64,000 bases of DNA, from positions 18,807 to 82,806 of the forward strand of contig NZ_JAICZA010000001.1 of assembly GCF_025933915.1 (NCBI RefSeq). The letters run 5' to 3'. The translations under genes and the position numbers were made by a program. Origin of the DNA: Mycobacterium sp. Lineage in GTDB: Bacteria; Actinomycetota; Actinomycetes; Mycobacteriales; Mycobacteriaceae. The notes under the pieces were generated by a model. The model searched no databases. It had not been told where the DNA came from and was given only the letters and a program-made list of their open reading frames with translations. How positions within the stretch are numbered: the first letter of the stretch is position 1; each line of letters begins with the position of its first letter. This document shows positions 50,465-60,233 of this stretch, piece by piece.

Positions 50465-51157
50465 TCACTCCCTTGTCGCACTCCAAGGCCGGTCCCAACT
50501 ATCGATCGCCGCCACCTCATTAAGCGGTTTGCGGCGCACCGGGTGGTGCCCGCCCTTGGGCCAGCCCACCGTAAGCAGCGTCGCGGTGAGCCAGTCGTCC
50601 GGAATTCCGACCATGGACCGCAACTGATCCTCGCAAGAACCCTGCCACAGGGTGATCGCCGCCCCAAGGCCTTGCGCCCGGGCAGCCAACAGGAAGTTCT
50701 GGACGGCGGGAAAGATCGACCCCCCCTGCTGTAGTTCGGTGGTTCCTCGCTGCGGCTGGACGCAGAACAGCACCAGCACAGGGGCCGCGCCACCAACGCT
50801 CATGTGCTCAGCCATCGTTCGCAAAACACGTGATTTGGGGTCGTCAGCCTCGTTTCCGGGCATCGAAAGCCGATAGAACTCAGTCATGACGTCCCATGTC
50901 TTGTGGGCCGCGGCTGTGACCACATCGCGCACGCTACTCGATCTCAGAACGACGAACTTCCACGGCTGCTGATTGCCTCCGGACGGAGCCCAACTCGCCG
51001 CGCGCAGACACGCATCGATGGCCTCGTCCGAGACCGGTTCGTCGCGATAGCGTCGCACCGTCGACGCTGTGCGCATGACCTCCCACAGGTCCGTCGACGT
51101 CAGCGGGACCGCTGGCTCGCTCACGACTTTGCCATCGCGGGCAACACGCCTTGCCAT
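50465..51157 (-). CDS. Nitroreductase-family protein
   Basis: MRTASTVRRYRDEPVSDEAIDACLRAASWAPSGGNQQPWKFVVL; long N-terminal ORF extension rejected. Confidence 0.88.
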   Translation of the reverse strand: MARRVARDGKVVSEPAVPLTSTDLWEVMRTASTVRRYRDEPVSDEAIDACLRAASWAPSGGNQQPWKFVVLRSSSVRDVVTAAAHKTWDVMTEFYRLSMPGNEADDPKSRVLRTMAEHMSVGGAAPVLVLFCVQPQRGTTELQQGGSIFPAVQNFLLAARAQGLGAAITLWQGSCEDQLRSMVGIPDDWLTATLLTVGWPKGGHHPVRRKPLNEVAAIDSWDRPWSATRE

Positions 51158-52239
51158 GTTCCGCCGCGCACTGGACCGGTCACCAGAGGCAGATCGAGGG
51201 TGGAGAGCAAACCAGGTGGCGCGGCCATTACGGCGGGGATGGCATTGAGTTCGCGCATGACAGTCGCGTAGGTCAGGCCGCGCATGTTGTTCCCGCGCCC
51301 ATGCATCTCGATGTCGACGGTATAGGTGGGCAGGCCGTCGACGATGACCCGGTAGCCACCGTGTGGTGATGGATGCCGCGGCCAATCCGGTGCGGAACCG
51401 GTGCCCATGCGAGTGACGTGTTCGAGCACAACACGCTCCTCGCCGCCCACCATGCCGGCGAGCTTGAAGCGCATACCTCCCATGGTCCCCGGCTCGATCC
51501 AGCCCGACGCAACCTCGTATCGCTCTGTGGCCAACCATTTTTCGATGGATACCTCGACGCGGTCGAGCGGGAGTCCGACGCCGTCGGCGACCAGGTGGAC
51601 GGTGGGTGCCCACAACGCGGCAAGACGCTCGGGATCGAATAGCGGCGCCGGATGTTCCGGGGTGTGGCCGAATCCCATGAAGTCGAACATGATGTCGGGT
51701 TGATTGATGGGGCCGTAGTCGAGGATCTCGAGCATGGTGATGCCCTCGACTCGACTGCTGAAGCCTGTCATCGTCAGCGCGATCACATCGTTCGCCCAGC
51801 CGGGGTCGACGCCACTGTTGAAGAAGCTGGTGCCACCCTCCGCGCACGCCGCCTCCAGCAGTTCCACGGTTTCCTTGTCGGCTGCGGGCGGATAGCACAT
51901 GGGAACCAGTGAGGTGGAGACGACGTGCTTACCCGCGCGCAGGCAGCGCGCGATGTCCTGCGCCGCCTCGTAGTAGCGATAGTCGCCCGATGCGAAGTAG
52001 GCCACCACGTCGGCGTCCACCGACAGTGCGGCACCGATGTTCCGCGTGGCGATGACGCCGGTCTCGGGCATTCCGCACAGGTCGCCGGCGTCCTTGCCGT
52101 CCTTGGCTTCCGCATGTACCACCACGCCGGCTAGCTCTAGGCCTGGGTGCGCGATGAGGGCACGCAATGCACCGATGCCGACCTGACCCGGACCCCACAG
52201 AATTACTCGCGGCTTCCGTTGACCGTCCACCATCTGCAC
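51121..52239 (-). CDS. DapB-like/2,4-diaminopentanoate dehydrogenase-like NAD(P) protein
   Basis: VILWGPGQVGIGALRALIAHPGLELAGVVVH Rossmann start. Confidence 0.75.
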   Translation of the reverse strand: MQMVDGQRKPRVILWGPGQVGIGALRALIAHPGLELAGVVVHAEAKDGKDAGDLCGMPETGVIATRNIGAALSVDADVVAYFASGDYRYYEAAQDIARCLRAGKHVVSTSLVPMCYPPAADKETVELLEAACAEGGTSFFNSGVDPGWANDVIALTMTGFSSRVEGITMLEILDYGPINQPDIMFDFMGFGHTPEHPAPLFDPERLAALWAPTVHLVADGVGLPLDRVEVSIEKWLATERYEVASGWIEPGTMGGMRFKLAGMVGGEERVVLEHVTRMGTGSAPDWPRHPSPHGGYRVIVDGLPTYTVDIEMHGRGNNMRGLTYATVMRELNAIPAVMAAPPGLLSTLDLPLVTGPVRGGTWQGVLPAMAKS

Positions 52240-52267
52240 CCCTTCCGGTCACGACCCGCCCGATCCG

Positions 52268-52285
52268 TGAGAACATAACTTCTCA
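52268..52285. promoter_or_regulatory. Palindrome TGAGAA-CATAAC-TTCTCA in a divergent promoter
   Basis: perfect 6-bp arms, N6 spacer. Confidence 0.45.
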
Positions 52286-52333
52286 TATATTGATAACACC
52301 ATTACCGGATACGGATGACAGAAGGGGCGAACG

Positions 52334-53242
52334 GTGAACGATTACGAATTCTTGAAGCGGGAGACCTTCGACGACGGCATGATCGTTCGGATTTCGCTGA
52401 ACCGCCCTGACCAGCGCAACGCCCAGAATCGGGGCATGCTGGTCGAACTCGACGAGGCGTTCGCCCGCGCCGAGGCCGATGACACCGTCCGCGTCGTCAT
52501 CCTCGCCGGCGAGGGCCCGATGTTCTCGTCGGGCCACGATATCGGCTCCAAGCAGGCGCGCGCCGAGTTCAGCCCGGGGCCGGGCCAGCACCCCACCGTC
52601 ACTATCAACGGCGGTACCCGCGACGGCGCCGAGCGGACCATGCTCCAGGAGTGGCACTACTTCTTTCAGAACAACCTGCGATGGCGCAACCTGCGCAAGA
52701 TCACTATCGCCCAGGTGCATGGCGACGTGTTCTCGGCAGGGCTCATGTTGATCTGGGCGTGTGATCTGATCGTGGGAAGCGACGAGGTGCGCTTCGCCGA
52801 TGTGGTGGGAACGCGGCTGGGAATGTGCGGCATGGAATACTTCGGCCATCCCTGGGAATTCGGACCGCGACGCACGAAGGAGCTCATGCTCACCGGTGAC
52901 GCGATCGGTATCGAAGAGGCCTACCGGCTCGGCATGGTCAGCAAGATCTTCAAGCGCGACGAACTCGCCGAGCGCACGCTCGAGATGGCGCGGCGCATCA
53001 CGAAGGTGCCCACGATGGCGGCCCTGCTCATCAAGGAGTCGGTAAACCAATCGGTCGACAATATGGGCTTCTACAACTCGCTGCAATCGTGTTTCGCGTT
53101 GCACCAATTGAATCACTCCCACTGGGCGCAGATCCGCCAGGACAAGCTCCCCACTGCGGGCGAGGAGCAAGGGGTACCGAACTGGCGGAACGCTCGCCCG
53201 GTTGTCCTGGCTGTCAAAGATCAGGTCCGGTCCGACGTCTAA
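52334..53242 (+). CDS. Enoyl-CoA hydratase/isomerase
   Basis: ISLNRPDQRNAQNRGMLVELDEAF, VVILAGEGPMFSSGHDI, DLIVGSDEVRFADVV. Confidence 0.93.
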   Translation: MNDYEFLKRETFDDGMIVRISLNRPDQRNAQNRGMLVELDEAFARAEADDTVRVVILAGEGPMFSSGHDIGSKQARAEFSPGPGQHPTVTINGGTRDGAERTMLQEWHYFFQNNLRWRNLRKITIAQVHGDVFSAGLMLIWACDLIVGSDEVRFADVVGTRLGMCGMEYFGHPWEFGPRRTKELMLTGDAIGIEEAYRLGMVSKIFKRDELAERTLEMARRITKVPTMAALLIKESVNQSVDNMGFYNSLQSCFALHQLNHSHWAQIRQDKLPTAGEEQGVPNWRNARPVVLAVKDQVRSDV

Positions 53243-53252
53243 CGTTGCGCCG

Positions 53253-53702
53253 ATGACCACCAACTCACCCGCGCCGACACGCCCAATGGACGTCACCATT
53301 CCGGGGCATCTTTTCGCCAAGCTGCCGTTCTTCGACGTCGTCGATACCGATGACTCAGTCGTCGTTGACCTGCACAACCGACCGGACCTGATGAACCTTC
53401 GCGGGGCGTTGCAGGGTGGACTCGTAGCCACGCTCATCGATGTCGCCGCGGGGCGCCTTGCGGTCAAATATGCCGGCGACGGCGGAGGCGCGGGAACCGC
53501 GGACATGTCCATCCATTTTCTGGCGCCGATCGTCGATGGCCCCGCGCGTGCGACCGCCACGTTGGTGCGCGCAGGAAAACACATGGTAGTTGTCGGCGTC
53601 GACGTCTCCGACGTCGGCCGAAACCGGCTCGCGGCACGAGCGACGCTGAGCTTTGCGATCTTGGCGTCTCGCAATCCTGGTCAGCCCTCGCCGTCCCCGT
53701 AG
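53253..53702 (+). CDS. PaaI-like hot-dog thioesterase
   Basis: MNLRGALQGGLVATLIDVAAGRLA, DMSIHFLAPIVDGPARATATLVRAGKHMVVV. Confidence 0.88.
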   Translation: MTTNSPAPTRPMDVTIPGHLFAKLPFFDVVDTDDSVVVDLHNRPDLMNLRGALQGGLVATLIDVAAGRLAVKYAGDGGGAGTADMSIHFLAPIVDGPARATATLVRAGKHMVVVGVDVSDVGRNRLAARATLSFAILASRNPGQPSPSP

Positions 53703-54718
53703 CGCGCATCGGCCACGCGGTCCAACGCGACGGCGGGCTCGCCGAAAACCATTGCCCAGCCCCGCACTCGGCGGTAGTAGAGCTGAATGTCGCCCTCCAT
53801 GCCGAACCCGTATCCGCCGTGGATGTGCAAGCTGCGTCGCGTGGCGTCGCGCGCCGTCTCGTAGGCGAATGCGAAAGCCATCGCAGCCAGTTCGCGAACG
53901 CGATCGGGCTCATCGGTAAATGCGCACGCCGCCTCAAGCCCGAGCAGCCGCGCGCCGTCGGCGGCGGTAGCGCTGTCGGCCAGCGGGTGCGACACCGCTT
54001 GGAAGGTGCCGATCGCGGTTCCGAAGGCGTGACGTTGCTTGGCGTAGTCGACGCCGATTTCCACGGCCTTCCTGGCCGCACCCGCCAACGCGGCAGCGGT
54101 CAGCGTGAGCCATAAATCGAGAGCGCCATCGAACCGATCGCGCGCCCGTTTTCCGTCGGCGAGCACGATGTACTCATTTTCAATCATGATGTCCGCCAGC
54201 GGCATTGATGCAAGGTTTCCCACCGCCTTGCGGTTCTTCCCGATCGGCACCAGCAGCAGGCGTCCCTCAGCCAGGGCAATCACATGGTCTGCCACGGCCC
54301 CGCCGGGCACCAACCCCAGCTGCCTACCGCGTCCGACGCGCGGCGCGAAGGTGACCAGTTGGTCACCCGCGAGGGCCGCGCTTAGCAGCCCTGCGCACGC
54401 CTCGCCGGACTGGGCCAGCAATCGCGCGGCAACCTGTGCTTCGATGACCGGCGCCGACGCAACTGCGCGGCCGAACTGTTCGGCAATCAGCGCGAGTTCC
54501 AGTTCGGAGGCGCCCCATCCGCCGGCCGCCTCACCGACCGCCATCTGCACTGTCCCGGTCTCCTGCAGCGCTTTCCACAGCTTGAGATCGAAGCCCGACG
54601 GCTCAGCCGCCCGGACTCGCTCGGAGGTCGACTCGCGGGCAAACAGCGCGGCGAACGAATCCACCAACTGCCGCTGTTCGCCCGTTACGCTCAGATCCAC
54701 AACAATCGTCCCCATCAC
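53681..54718 (-). CDS. Acyl-CoA dehydrogenase (FadE)
   Basis: YAKQRHAFGTAIGTFQAVSHPLAD, RRSLHIHGGYGFGMEGDIQLYYRRVRGWA. Confidence 0.93.
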   Translation of the reverse strand: MMGTIVVDLSVTGEQRQLVDSFAALFARESTSERVRAAEPSGFDLKLWKALQETGTVQMAVGEAAGGWGASELELALIAEQFGRAVASAPVIEAQVAARLLAQSGEACAGLLSAALAGDQLVTFAPRVGRGRQLGLVPGGAVADHVIALAEGRLLLVPIGKNRKAVGNLASMPLADIMIENEYIVLADGKRARDRFDGALDLWLTLTAAALAGAARKAVEIGVDYAKQRHAFGTAIGTFQAVSHPLADSATAADGARLLGLEAACAFTDEPDRVRELAAMAFAFAYETARDATRRSLHIHGGYGFGMEGDIQLYYRRVRGWAMVFGEPAVALDRVADARYGDGEG

Positions 54719-54782
54719 ATGCGGATATGGTTACTCTCAAAAGCGAGATTAGCATTACCGACCCCGCCGCCCGGGGCCGTGT

Positions 54783-55979
54783 GTGACGACAGATTGGCGT
54801 GCATACATGCATTTTCAGCTCGATGCAGATACTGCGACCTACCGCGACGGGATCCGCGCCCACCTTCAGGACGTGTTGACTCCCGAATTCGAGGAACGCA
54901 TCTCCCGTAGCGGCGTCGCACACGACGACGAGTTCGCCAAAAGCCTAGTTGACAAGGGCTATTTCGCCCCGGCCTGGCCCGTCGAGTTCGGCGGACAAAA
55001 CCGTAACGCGTGGCAGGACCAGGTCGTCAAAGAGGAACTGATGCGTTTTGACGCGCCGGTGTACCTCTCCGAGACGACCAGGATGGTGGCGTCGATCATC
55101 CGCGACGTCGGCACCCCGGCGTTGAAGGATCGCATTCTGGCCGGTGCGATCAGCGGTGACATCACCATCGCTCTCGGCTTCACCGAACCGGAATGTGGAT
55201 CGGATGTAGCGGCGGCTGCCACCAAGGCCGTGCGCGACGGCTCGGGGAAAGACGCGCCATGGGTGATCAACGGCTCCAAGATGTTCACCACCAACGGTCA
55301 CATCGCCGATTTTGTGTTCCTGCTTGCGCGAACGAGCCCGGATAAGCCGAAACACAAGGGGCTGACGATGTTTTTGGTGCCGTGTGACTCCGATGGGTTT
55401 GAGGCACAGGCCGTGTGGACCCTTTCCGGAGAACGCACCAACATCACCTTCTACAGCGATGTCCGCATCGGTGACGAGTGGCGCATTGGCGAGGTCGATG
55501 GGGGCTGGCAAGTGCTCGGGCTTTCCCTGCAGGACGAGCACGCCTCGGGTTGGGGTCCGCATCTGATTCGGCTGTTGGAGCATGCCGAGCATTGGGCCAC
55601 CACCAGTCTGTCCGACGATGGCTCACGACCGATCGCGAATAGCGACGTGCGGCGTCGGCTCGCCCGCGTCGCGATGGAGACGGAGGTGTCGATGCTGTTG
55701 CAGCGGCGGTGCGTGTGGATGCTGGAACAGGGCGACACACCGGTGGCCGAGGGCCCGATGTCCAAGGTGTTCAGTACCGAGGCGCTCGAACGTGCCAGCC
55801 AGGACGTGGTCGAACTCGTCGGTGCCGACGGCTTACGCAGTTACCTCGAGCCGACCGCTCCCGAACGCGGGCGGTTTGACCACTCACTGCGATTTTCGTT
55901 GGGCACCACGATCTATGCGGGCACCAGCGAGGTCCAGCGCACCATCATCGCGCAGCGTGGGCTCGGCCTACCCCGTTAG
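54783..55979 (+). CDS. Acyl-CoA dehydrogenase (FadE)
   Basis: ALGFTEPECGSDVAAAATKAVRD, INGSKMFTTNGHIADFVFLLART, GTTIYAGTSEVQRTIIAQRGLGLPR. Confidence 0.95.
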   Translation: MTTDWRAYMHFQLDADTATYRDGIRAHLQDVLTPEFEERISRSGVAHDDEFAKSLVDKGYFAPAWPVEFGGQNRNAWQDQVVKEELMRFDAPVYLSETTRMVASIIRDVGTPALKDRILAGAISGDITIALGFTEPECGSDVAAAATKAVRDGSGKDAPWVINGSKMFTTNGHIADFVFLLARTSPDKPKHKGLTMFLVPCDSDGFEAQAVWTLSGERTNITFYSDVRIGDEWRIGEVDGGWQVLGLSLQDEHASGWGPHLIRLLEHAEHWATTSLSDDGSRPIANSDVRRRLARVAMETEVSMLLQRRCVWMLEQGDTPVAEGPMSKVFSTEALERASQDVVELVGADGLRSYLEPTAPERGRFDHSLRFSLGTTIYAGTSEVQRTIIAQRGLGLPR

Positions 55980-56765
55980 TTTCTTTGGCCGTCCGGCCCG
56001 GCTGGCGGACGTCGCACGCGGTGCTGCCTTGCGAGCGGGCCTGGCCTTGACATCGGCGGTAGGCGGTGTGACGGCTTGTTTGCACCACGCCCACAACTGG
56101 TCCTCGGTCAGCTTCGAACTCTTGCCGCCCAGATGGAAAACGCCGATTTGGGCGAGTGCGGTGAGCGTGGTGTTCAGCAACGTGGTCAGCTGCGTGGGGG
56201 TCAGGTCGGTGCGTACCAGTCCGGCCCGCGCACACGACGTGATGATCTTCGTCAGCAGTTTCAGATGAGGTTCCCACACCTTTGCGAAGTCGTCCGGCCG
56301 CTCGATCTCCAGGCTCAAGTTGTAGATCGTCATGACCCGGCCGCCCACGGCTTCCGACGACTCAGCGCGGGACAGCACGCCGCGGCAGAAGGCCTCGAGT
56401 TGCTCCATCGGACCGTCGGCCGCAGCGACCTCCTGGCGGATGTTCTCGGTGAACTGACTTGTGACGTTTTCGTAGAGCGCCAACATGAGTTCTTCTTTGC
56501 CTGCGAAGTGTTGGTAGAACGCCCGGAGGCTCAGATTCGACCTGTCAATGAGCGTCTGAATCGTGAAGTCGGCCTTACCCGACTCCTCTACCAGTTCGAG
56601 CGCGGTAGCCAAAAACCGCGAACTACGCGCGAGGGCACGCGCTCTGGCGGTGCTCAGCCGCCGCTCGATCGTGCGTTGCTGCCACACGCCGGGCAGTTCG
56701 ACGTCCGTATCGACCAATTCCAAGCCGGGTTCGAACTCGGGACCGGCGCGCTTCTTCGTAGGCAT
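55968..56765 (-). CDS. TetR-family regulator
   Basis: FLATALELVEESGKADFTIQTLIDRSNLSLRAFYQHFAGKEELMLALYE. Confidence 0.93.
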   Translation of the reverse strand: MPTKKRAGPEFEPGLELVDTDVELPGVWQQRTIERRLSTARARALARSSRFLATALELVEESGKADFTIQTLIDRSNLSLRAFYQHFAGKEELMLALYENVTSQFTENIRQEVAAADGPMEQLEAFCRGVLSRAESSEAVGGRVMTIYNLSLEIERPDDFAKVWEPHLKLLTKIITSCARAGLVRTDLTPTQLTTLLNTTLTALAQIGVFHLGGKSSKLTEDQLWAWCKQAVTPPTADVKARPARKAAPRATSASRAGRPKKLTG

Positions 56766-57043
56766 AATGCAGCAAGAATACGCGTTCGGCGCGGAAAATG
56801 TGCGATCTACCTACACGCGTATGTTGATTCTCACTGCCGTTAACTGGCCATTGCCAGCCTTGGCCCCCGCTCTCAACGGCCTGCCAGTGGGCCGCTATGG
56901 CAACAGTCTCGGGGCGGTGACGGTGTGGAGGTGCCCGGGAGTGCCGTGTCGACGTCATGCGGTACCGTGGAAACGGTCATTCTCATTTCCGAATCAGCGC
57001 GCCGCCAATTGAAGCCGCAGACCGTTGTCAAAGGAGTGCAGCC

Positions 57044-58231
57044 TTGAGCGCAGATATCCTAATCGTCTCGCCGGACGACCATCTGGTGGAACCGGCCGAC
57101 TTGTGGACCAGCCGGCTGCCCGAGCGCTATCGCGACATCGGCCCGCGGATCGTTCGCACCCGGGGCCGCATGGATCCGACCGTCACCTCCGATGTCGCGT
57201 TCATCGAGGACGACGAGGGCCGCGACGCCGACATCTGGCATTACGAGGATGCGGTCATCCCGATTCCGCTCATCAGCGCGGCGGCCGGGTACGAACTCGA
57301 CGAACTCACCACCGACCCGATCACCTATGACGAGATGCGCCCCGGCTGCTTCCGTCCTGCGGATCGGCTCGCGGACATGGACATTGCCGGCATCGAGGCC
57401 TCCGCCTGCTTCCCGAATACGCTCGTCCGCTTTTGCGGTCAACGCTTCCTCTACGGCAAGGACAAGGAACTCGCCAAGCTCTGCGTCGAGGCCTACAACG
57501 ACTTCCAGATCGACGAGTGGGCCGCCAATTCGAACGGTCGGCTGATCCCGCTTGGCATCATCCCGCTCTGGGACGTCGAGCTCGCTGCGAAAGAGGTCGA
57601 AAGGGTCGCCGCCAAGGGAATGCACGCCGTGTGTTTCTCCGAGCTGCCCTCCCGTCTCGACCTGCCGTCCATTCATAGCGATTATTGGGACCCGTTCTTC
57701 GCCGCGTGCGAGCGAAACCGGGTGGGGATCATGCTGCACATCGGGTCGAGTTCTTCGCTCACCAAGTCCTCCCCCGACTCTCCGCACGTCGTGACGAGCG
57801 CGTTGATGGCGGTCAACTGCACCATCGCCATGGTCGACTGGTTGTTCTCCGGCAAGCTCATGCAGTTCCCCGACCTCAAGCTTGCGTTCGCCGAGGCGCA
57901 AGCGGGCTGGATCCCCTACTACCTGCAGCGTGTCGACGAGGTCTGGGAGGACCGACGCGCATGGGGCGGCATTCACCCGCTGCTGACCGAACCACCGAGC
58001 AGCCAGGTACCCGGTCGAGTGTGGTTCTCCACCTTCGGTGATCCGGTCGCGTTCCGCATCCTGGATCTGGTCGGGCCGGACCAGCTCATGTTCGAGACCG
58101 ATTACCCACACAACGACACCAACTGGCCGCGGAGTCTCGAGGTCGCCAACAAGGCGACCGAGGGTCTGGACGAGGAGACCAAGCGAAAGGTGCTGTCCAC
58201 CAACGCGAAGAACTTCTTCGGGATGGCGTAG
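57044..58231 (+). CDS. Amidohydrolase-2 family metal-dependent hydrolase
   Basis: VSPDDHLVEPADLWTSRLPERY...MFETDYPHNDTNWPRSLEV; TTG start preceded by AAGGAG. Confidence 0.92.
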   Translation: MSADILIVSPDDHLVEPADLWTSRLPERYRDIGPRIVRTRGRMDPTVTSDVAFIEDDEGRDADIWHYEDAVIPIPLISAAAGYELDELTTDPITYDEMRPGCFRPADRLADMDIAGIEASACFPNTLVRFCGQRFLYGKDKELAKLCVEAYNDFQIDEWAANSNGRLIPLGIIPLWDVELAAKEVERVAAKGMHAVCFSELPSRLDLPSIHSDYWDPFFAACERNRVGIMLHIGSSSSLTKSSPDSPHVVTSALMAVNCTIAMVDWLFSGKLMQFPDLKLAFAEAQAGWIPYYLQRVDEVWEDRRAWGGIHPLLTEPPSSQVPGRVWFSTFGDPVAFRILDLVGPDQLMFETDYPHNDTNWPRSLEVANKATEGLDEETKRKVLSTNAKNFFGMA

Positions 58232-58256
58232 CGCGCTGGCCCAGGCGCTACAGTGC

Positions 58257-59081
58257 CTACAGGCCTTTCCAGTCCGGCTTGCGCTTCTCGAGGAAGGCGC
58301 GCGGCCCCTCGATGGCATCCTTCGTCAGCGCCACCTTCATCCGGTAATTCTCGGCGAGCAGCTCCGCCTCGTAGATGGGCATCGTCAGCCCCTTGCGCAC
58401 GGCCATCCGTGAACCCCGCACCGCCAGCGGCGCATTCGAGTTCACTACGTCGGCGATCCCCCAGGCGCGTGCCATGAGCGCATCGTGCGTGACCACCTCG
58501 GTGAAGACACCCAAATCATAAGCGCGCTGTGCGTCAAGCTTTTCGTGTTTACCCATCAAGATCAGCCGCATCGCCACAGGCAACGGGAGAATGCGGGCGA
58601 GCCTGACCCCTTCACGCCCGGACGTCACGCCAATGCTGACGTGCGGGTCCATCAACGTCGCGCGCTCGGACGCTATGGTGATGTCCGCCGTGGTCACGAG
58701 GTCCATTCCCGCACCACAGGCGATGCCGTTCACCGCGCAGATAATCGGCTTGGTCATCTGAAGCCACGGCGGCGTCGCCTCCTGCGGCGCGTCCCACTGC
58801 CGCATCGAGCTGAGGATGGGCTCGCCCTGGTTATCGATCCCCGCCGCGTTCTCCATGTCGTGATCGGCAGCCTTGTTGACATCCGCTCCGACGCACAGGG
58901 CACGGCCGGCACCCGTGATGATCACTGTCCAGATATCCTGTGAGCGTTCGATTTCCGCATACGCCACGGCCAATTCGGCGATCATCTCGTCGTTGATCGC
59001 GTTGAGCACCTCGGGACGGTTGAGGGTCACACAGGCGGTATGACCCCTGACCTCGACGTCGATCGTGTGGTATTGAGTCAC
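58257..59081 (-). CDS. Enoyl-CoA hydratase/isomerase
   Basis: VTLNRPEVLNAINDEMIAELA, ITGAGRALCVGADVNKAAD, NGIACGAGMDLVTTADITIASE. Confidence 0.94.
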   Translation of the reverse strand: MTQYHTIDVEVRGHTACVTLNRPEVLNAINDEMIAELAVAYAEIERSQDIWTVIITGAGRALCVGADVNKAADHDMENAAGIDNQGEPILSSMRQWDAPQEATPPWLQMTKPIICAVNGIACGAGMDLVTTADITIASERATLMDPHVSIGVTSGREGVRLARILPLPVAMRLILMGKHEKLDAQRAYDLGVFTEVVTHDALMARAWGIADVVNSNAPLAVRGSRMAVRKGLTMPIYEAELLAENYRMKVALTKDAIEGPRAFLEKRKPDWKGL

Positions 59082-59125
59082 CTATCGTGGGCCCTTCTCT
59101 TAAACTCGTTGTGGAGTAGTCGTTT

Positions 59126-60205
59126 TCACTGGGCGGCCGCGGTGACGCCGGCACTCGGGTGAATACCGAGGACGTCGTGGAATCTTTCGCAGTAGCGAGG
59201 CCAGACCTCCGGGTTCAGCAAACGCGGCGGCATGCAGCCTTCGAAGATCGCGCGCCACTGGGTGGCGGTCGCGACCGCGATGTCCCGCGCGGCCTCCACG
59301 GTGATGCCGGCGGTGTGCGGCGTTGCAACGACGTTGTCGAGCCCAAGCAGCGGATTGTCCTGCCGGGGCGGCTCCTGGTGGAACACATCGAGGCCCGCCC
59401 CGGCGATACCGCCGCTGACCAGCGCGTCGAGCAGCGCTTCCTCGTCATGGACGGGCCCGCGCGCGGTGGTGATGAAGAAGGCGGTCGGTTTCATCGCGGC
59501 GAACTGTGTTCTGCCGATGAGCCCGCGCGTCTCGCTGGTCAGAGGGCAGGTCACCTGCACGAAGTCTGAACGCTCAACGAGCTCGCCCAGCGTCACCAGC
59601 TGCACCCCGCGGGACCGTGCGGCCGCCTCGTCGAGATACGGATCGAAGACCAGCACCTCCATGCCGAACGGCGCGCACAACTCGACGAGCCTGCCCCCGA
59701 TGGCACCAAGCCCGACGACGCCGAGGGTCTTGCCAAGCAGCTGACTTCCACGCAAGGCAAGCCGATCGCCGAGGGGACCGCCGCGCAATGCCCGGTCGGA
59801 GACGGTGATCTTCTTGGCGAGGTCGAGCATGAATCCGAGGGCGTGCTCGGCCACCGCCTCGGCTCCCGGCCCGGAGTTGTTGCACACCACCACCCCCGCG
59901 CGGGTGCACGCATCGACATCGATGACGTCGTATCCGGCTCCAGCCGAACAGACGGCGAGCAGGGACGGGCAGCGCGCGATCAATGCCTCCCCGGCCAGCC
60001 ACTGCGCGCCGTCGGCGACGGAGGCAACATCGGTTCGCGTTGCGACCTGATACCCATGCGCGGACTCCAGTGCTGCCCAACCTGATTCGGCGGGTGCGGT
60101 CAGATCGAGTTTGACGATGTCGATGCCGGAAGGTTCCAGGACCTCCCCCGCGGCGGGGTCGGTCCACCGCTCGACGACCAACCGTGGTCGTGGCGCGTCG
60201 GTCAT
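59126..60205 (-). CDS. D-isomer-specific 2-hydroxyacid dehydrogenase
   Basis: GKTLGVVGLGAIGGRLVELCAPFGMEVLVFDPY, TARGPVHDEEALLDALVSGGIAGAGLDVFHQEPP. Confidence 0.95.
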   Translation of the reverse strand: MTDAPRPRLVVERWTDPAAGEVLEPSGIDIVKLDLTAPAESGWAALESAHGYQVATRTDVASVADGAQWLAGEALIARCPSLLAVCSAGAGYDVIDVDACTRAGVVVCNNSGPGAEAVAEHALGFMLDLAKKITVSDRALRGGPLGDRLALRGSQLLGKTLGVVGLGAIGGRLVELCAPFGMEVLVFDPYLDEAAARSRGVQLVTLGELVERSDFVQVTCPLTSETRGLIGRTQFAAMKPTAFFITTARGPVHDEEALLDALVSGGIAGAGLDVFHQEPPRQDNPLLGLDNVVATPHTAGITVEAARDIAVATATQWRAIFEGCMPPRLLNPEVWPRYCERFHDVLGIHPSAGVTAAAQ

Positions 60206-60233
60206 CTCCCTGGTGCGCCTTTCGCACCCGTGG

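Noticed and set aside
50465-51898. 477-aa ORF containing the nitroreductase
   Set aside because: N-terminal half is an out-of-frame shadow of the DapB-like gene; true start near 51157
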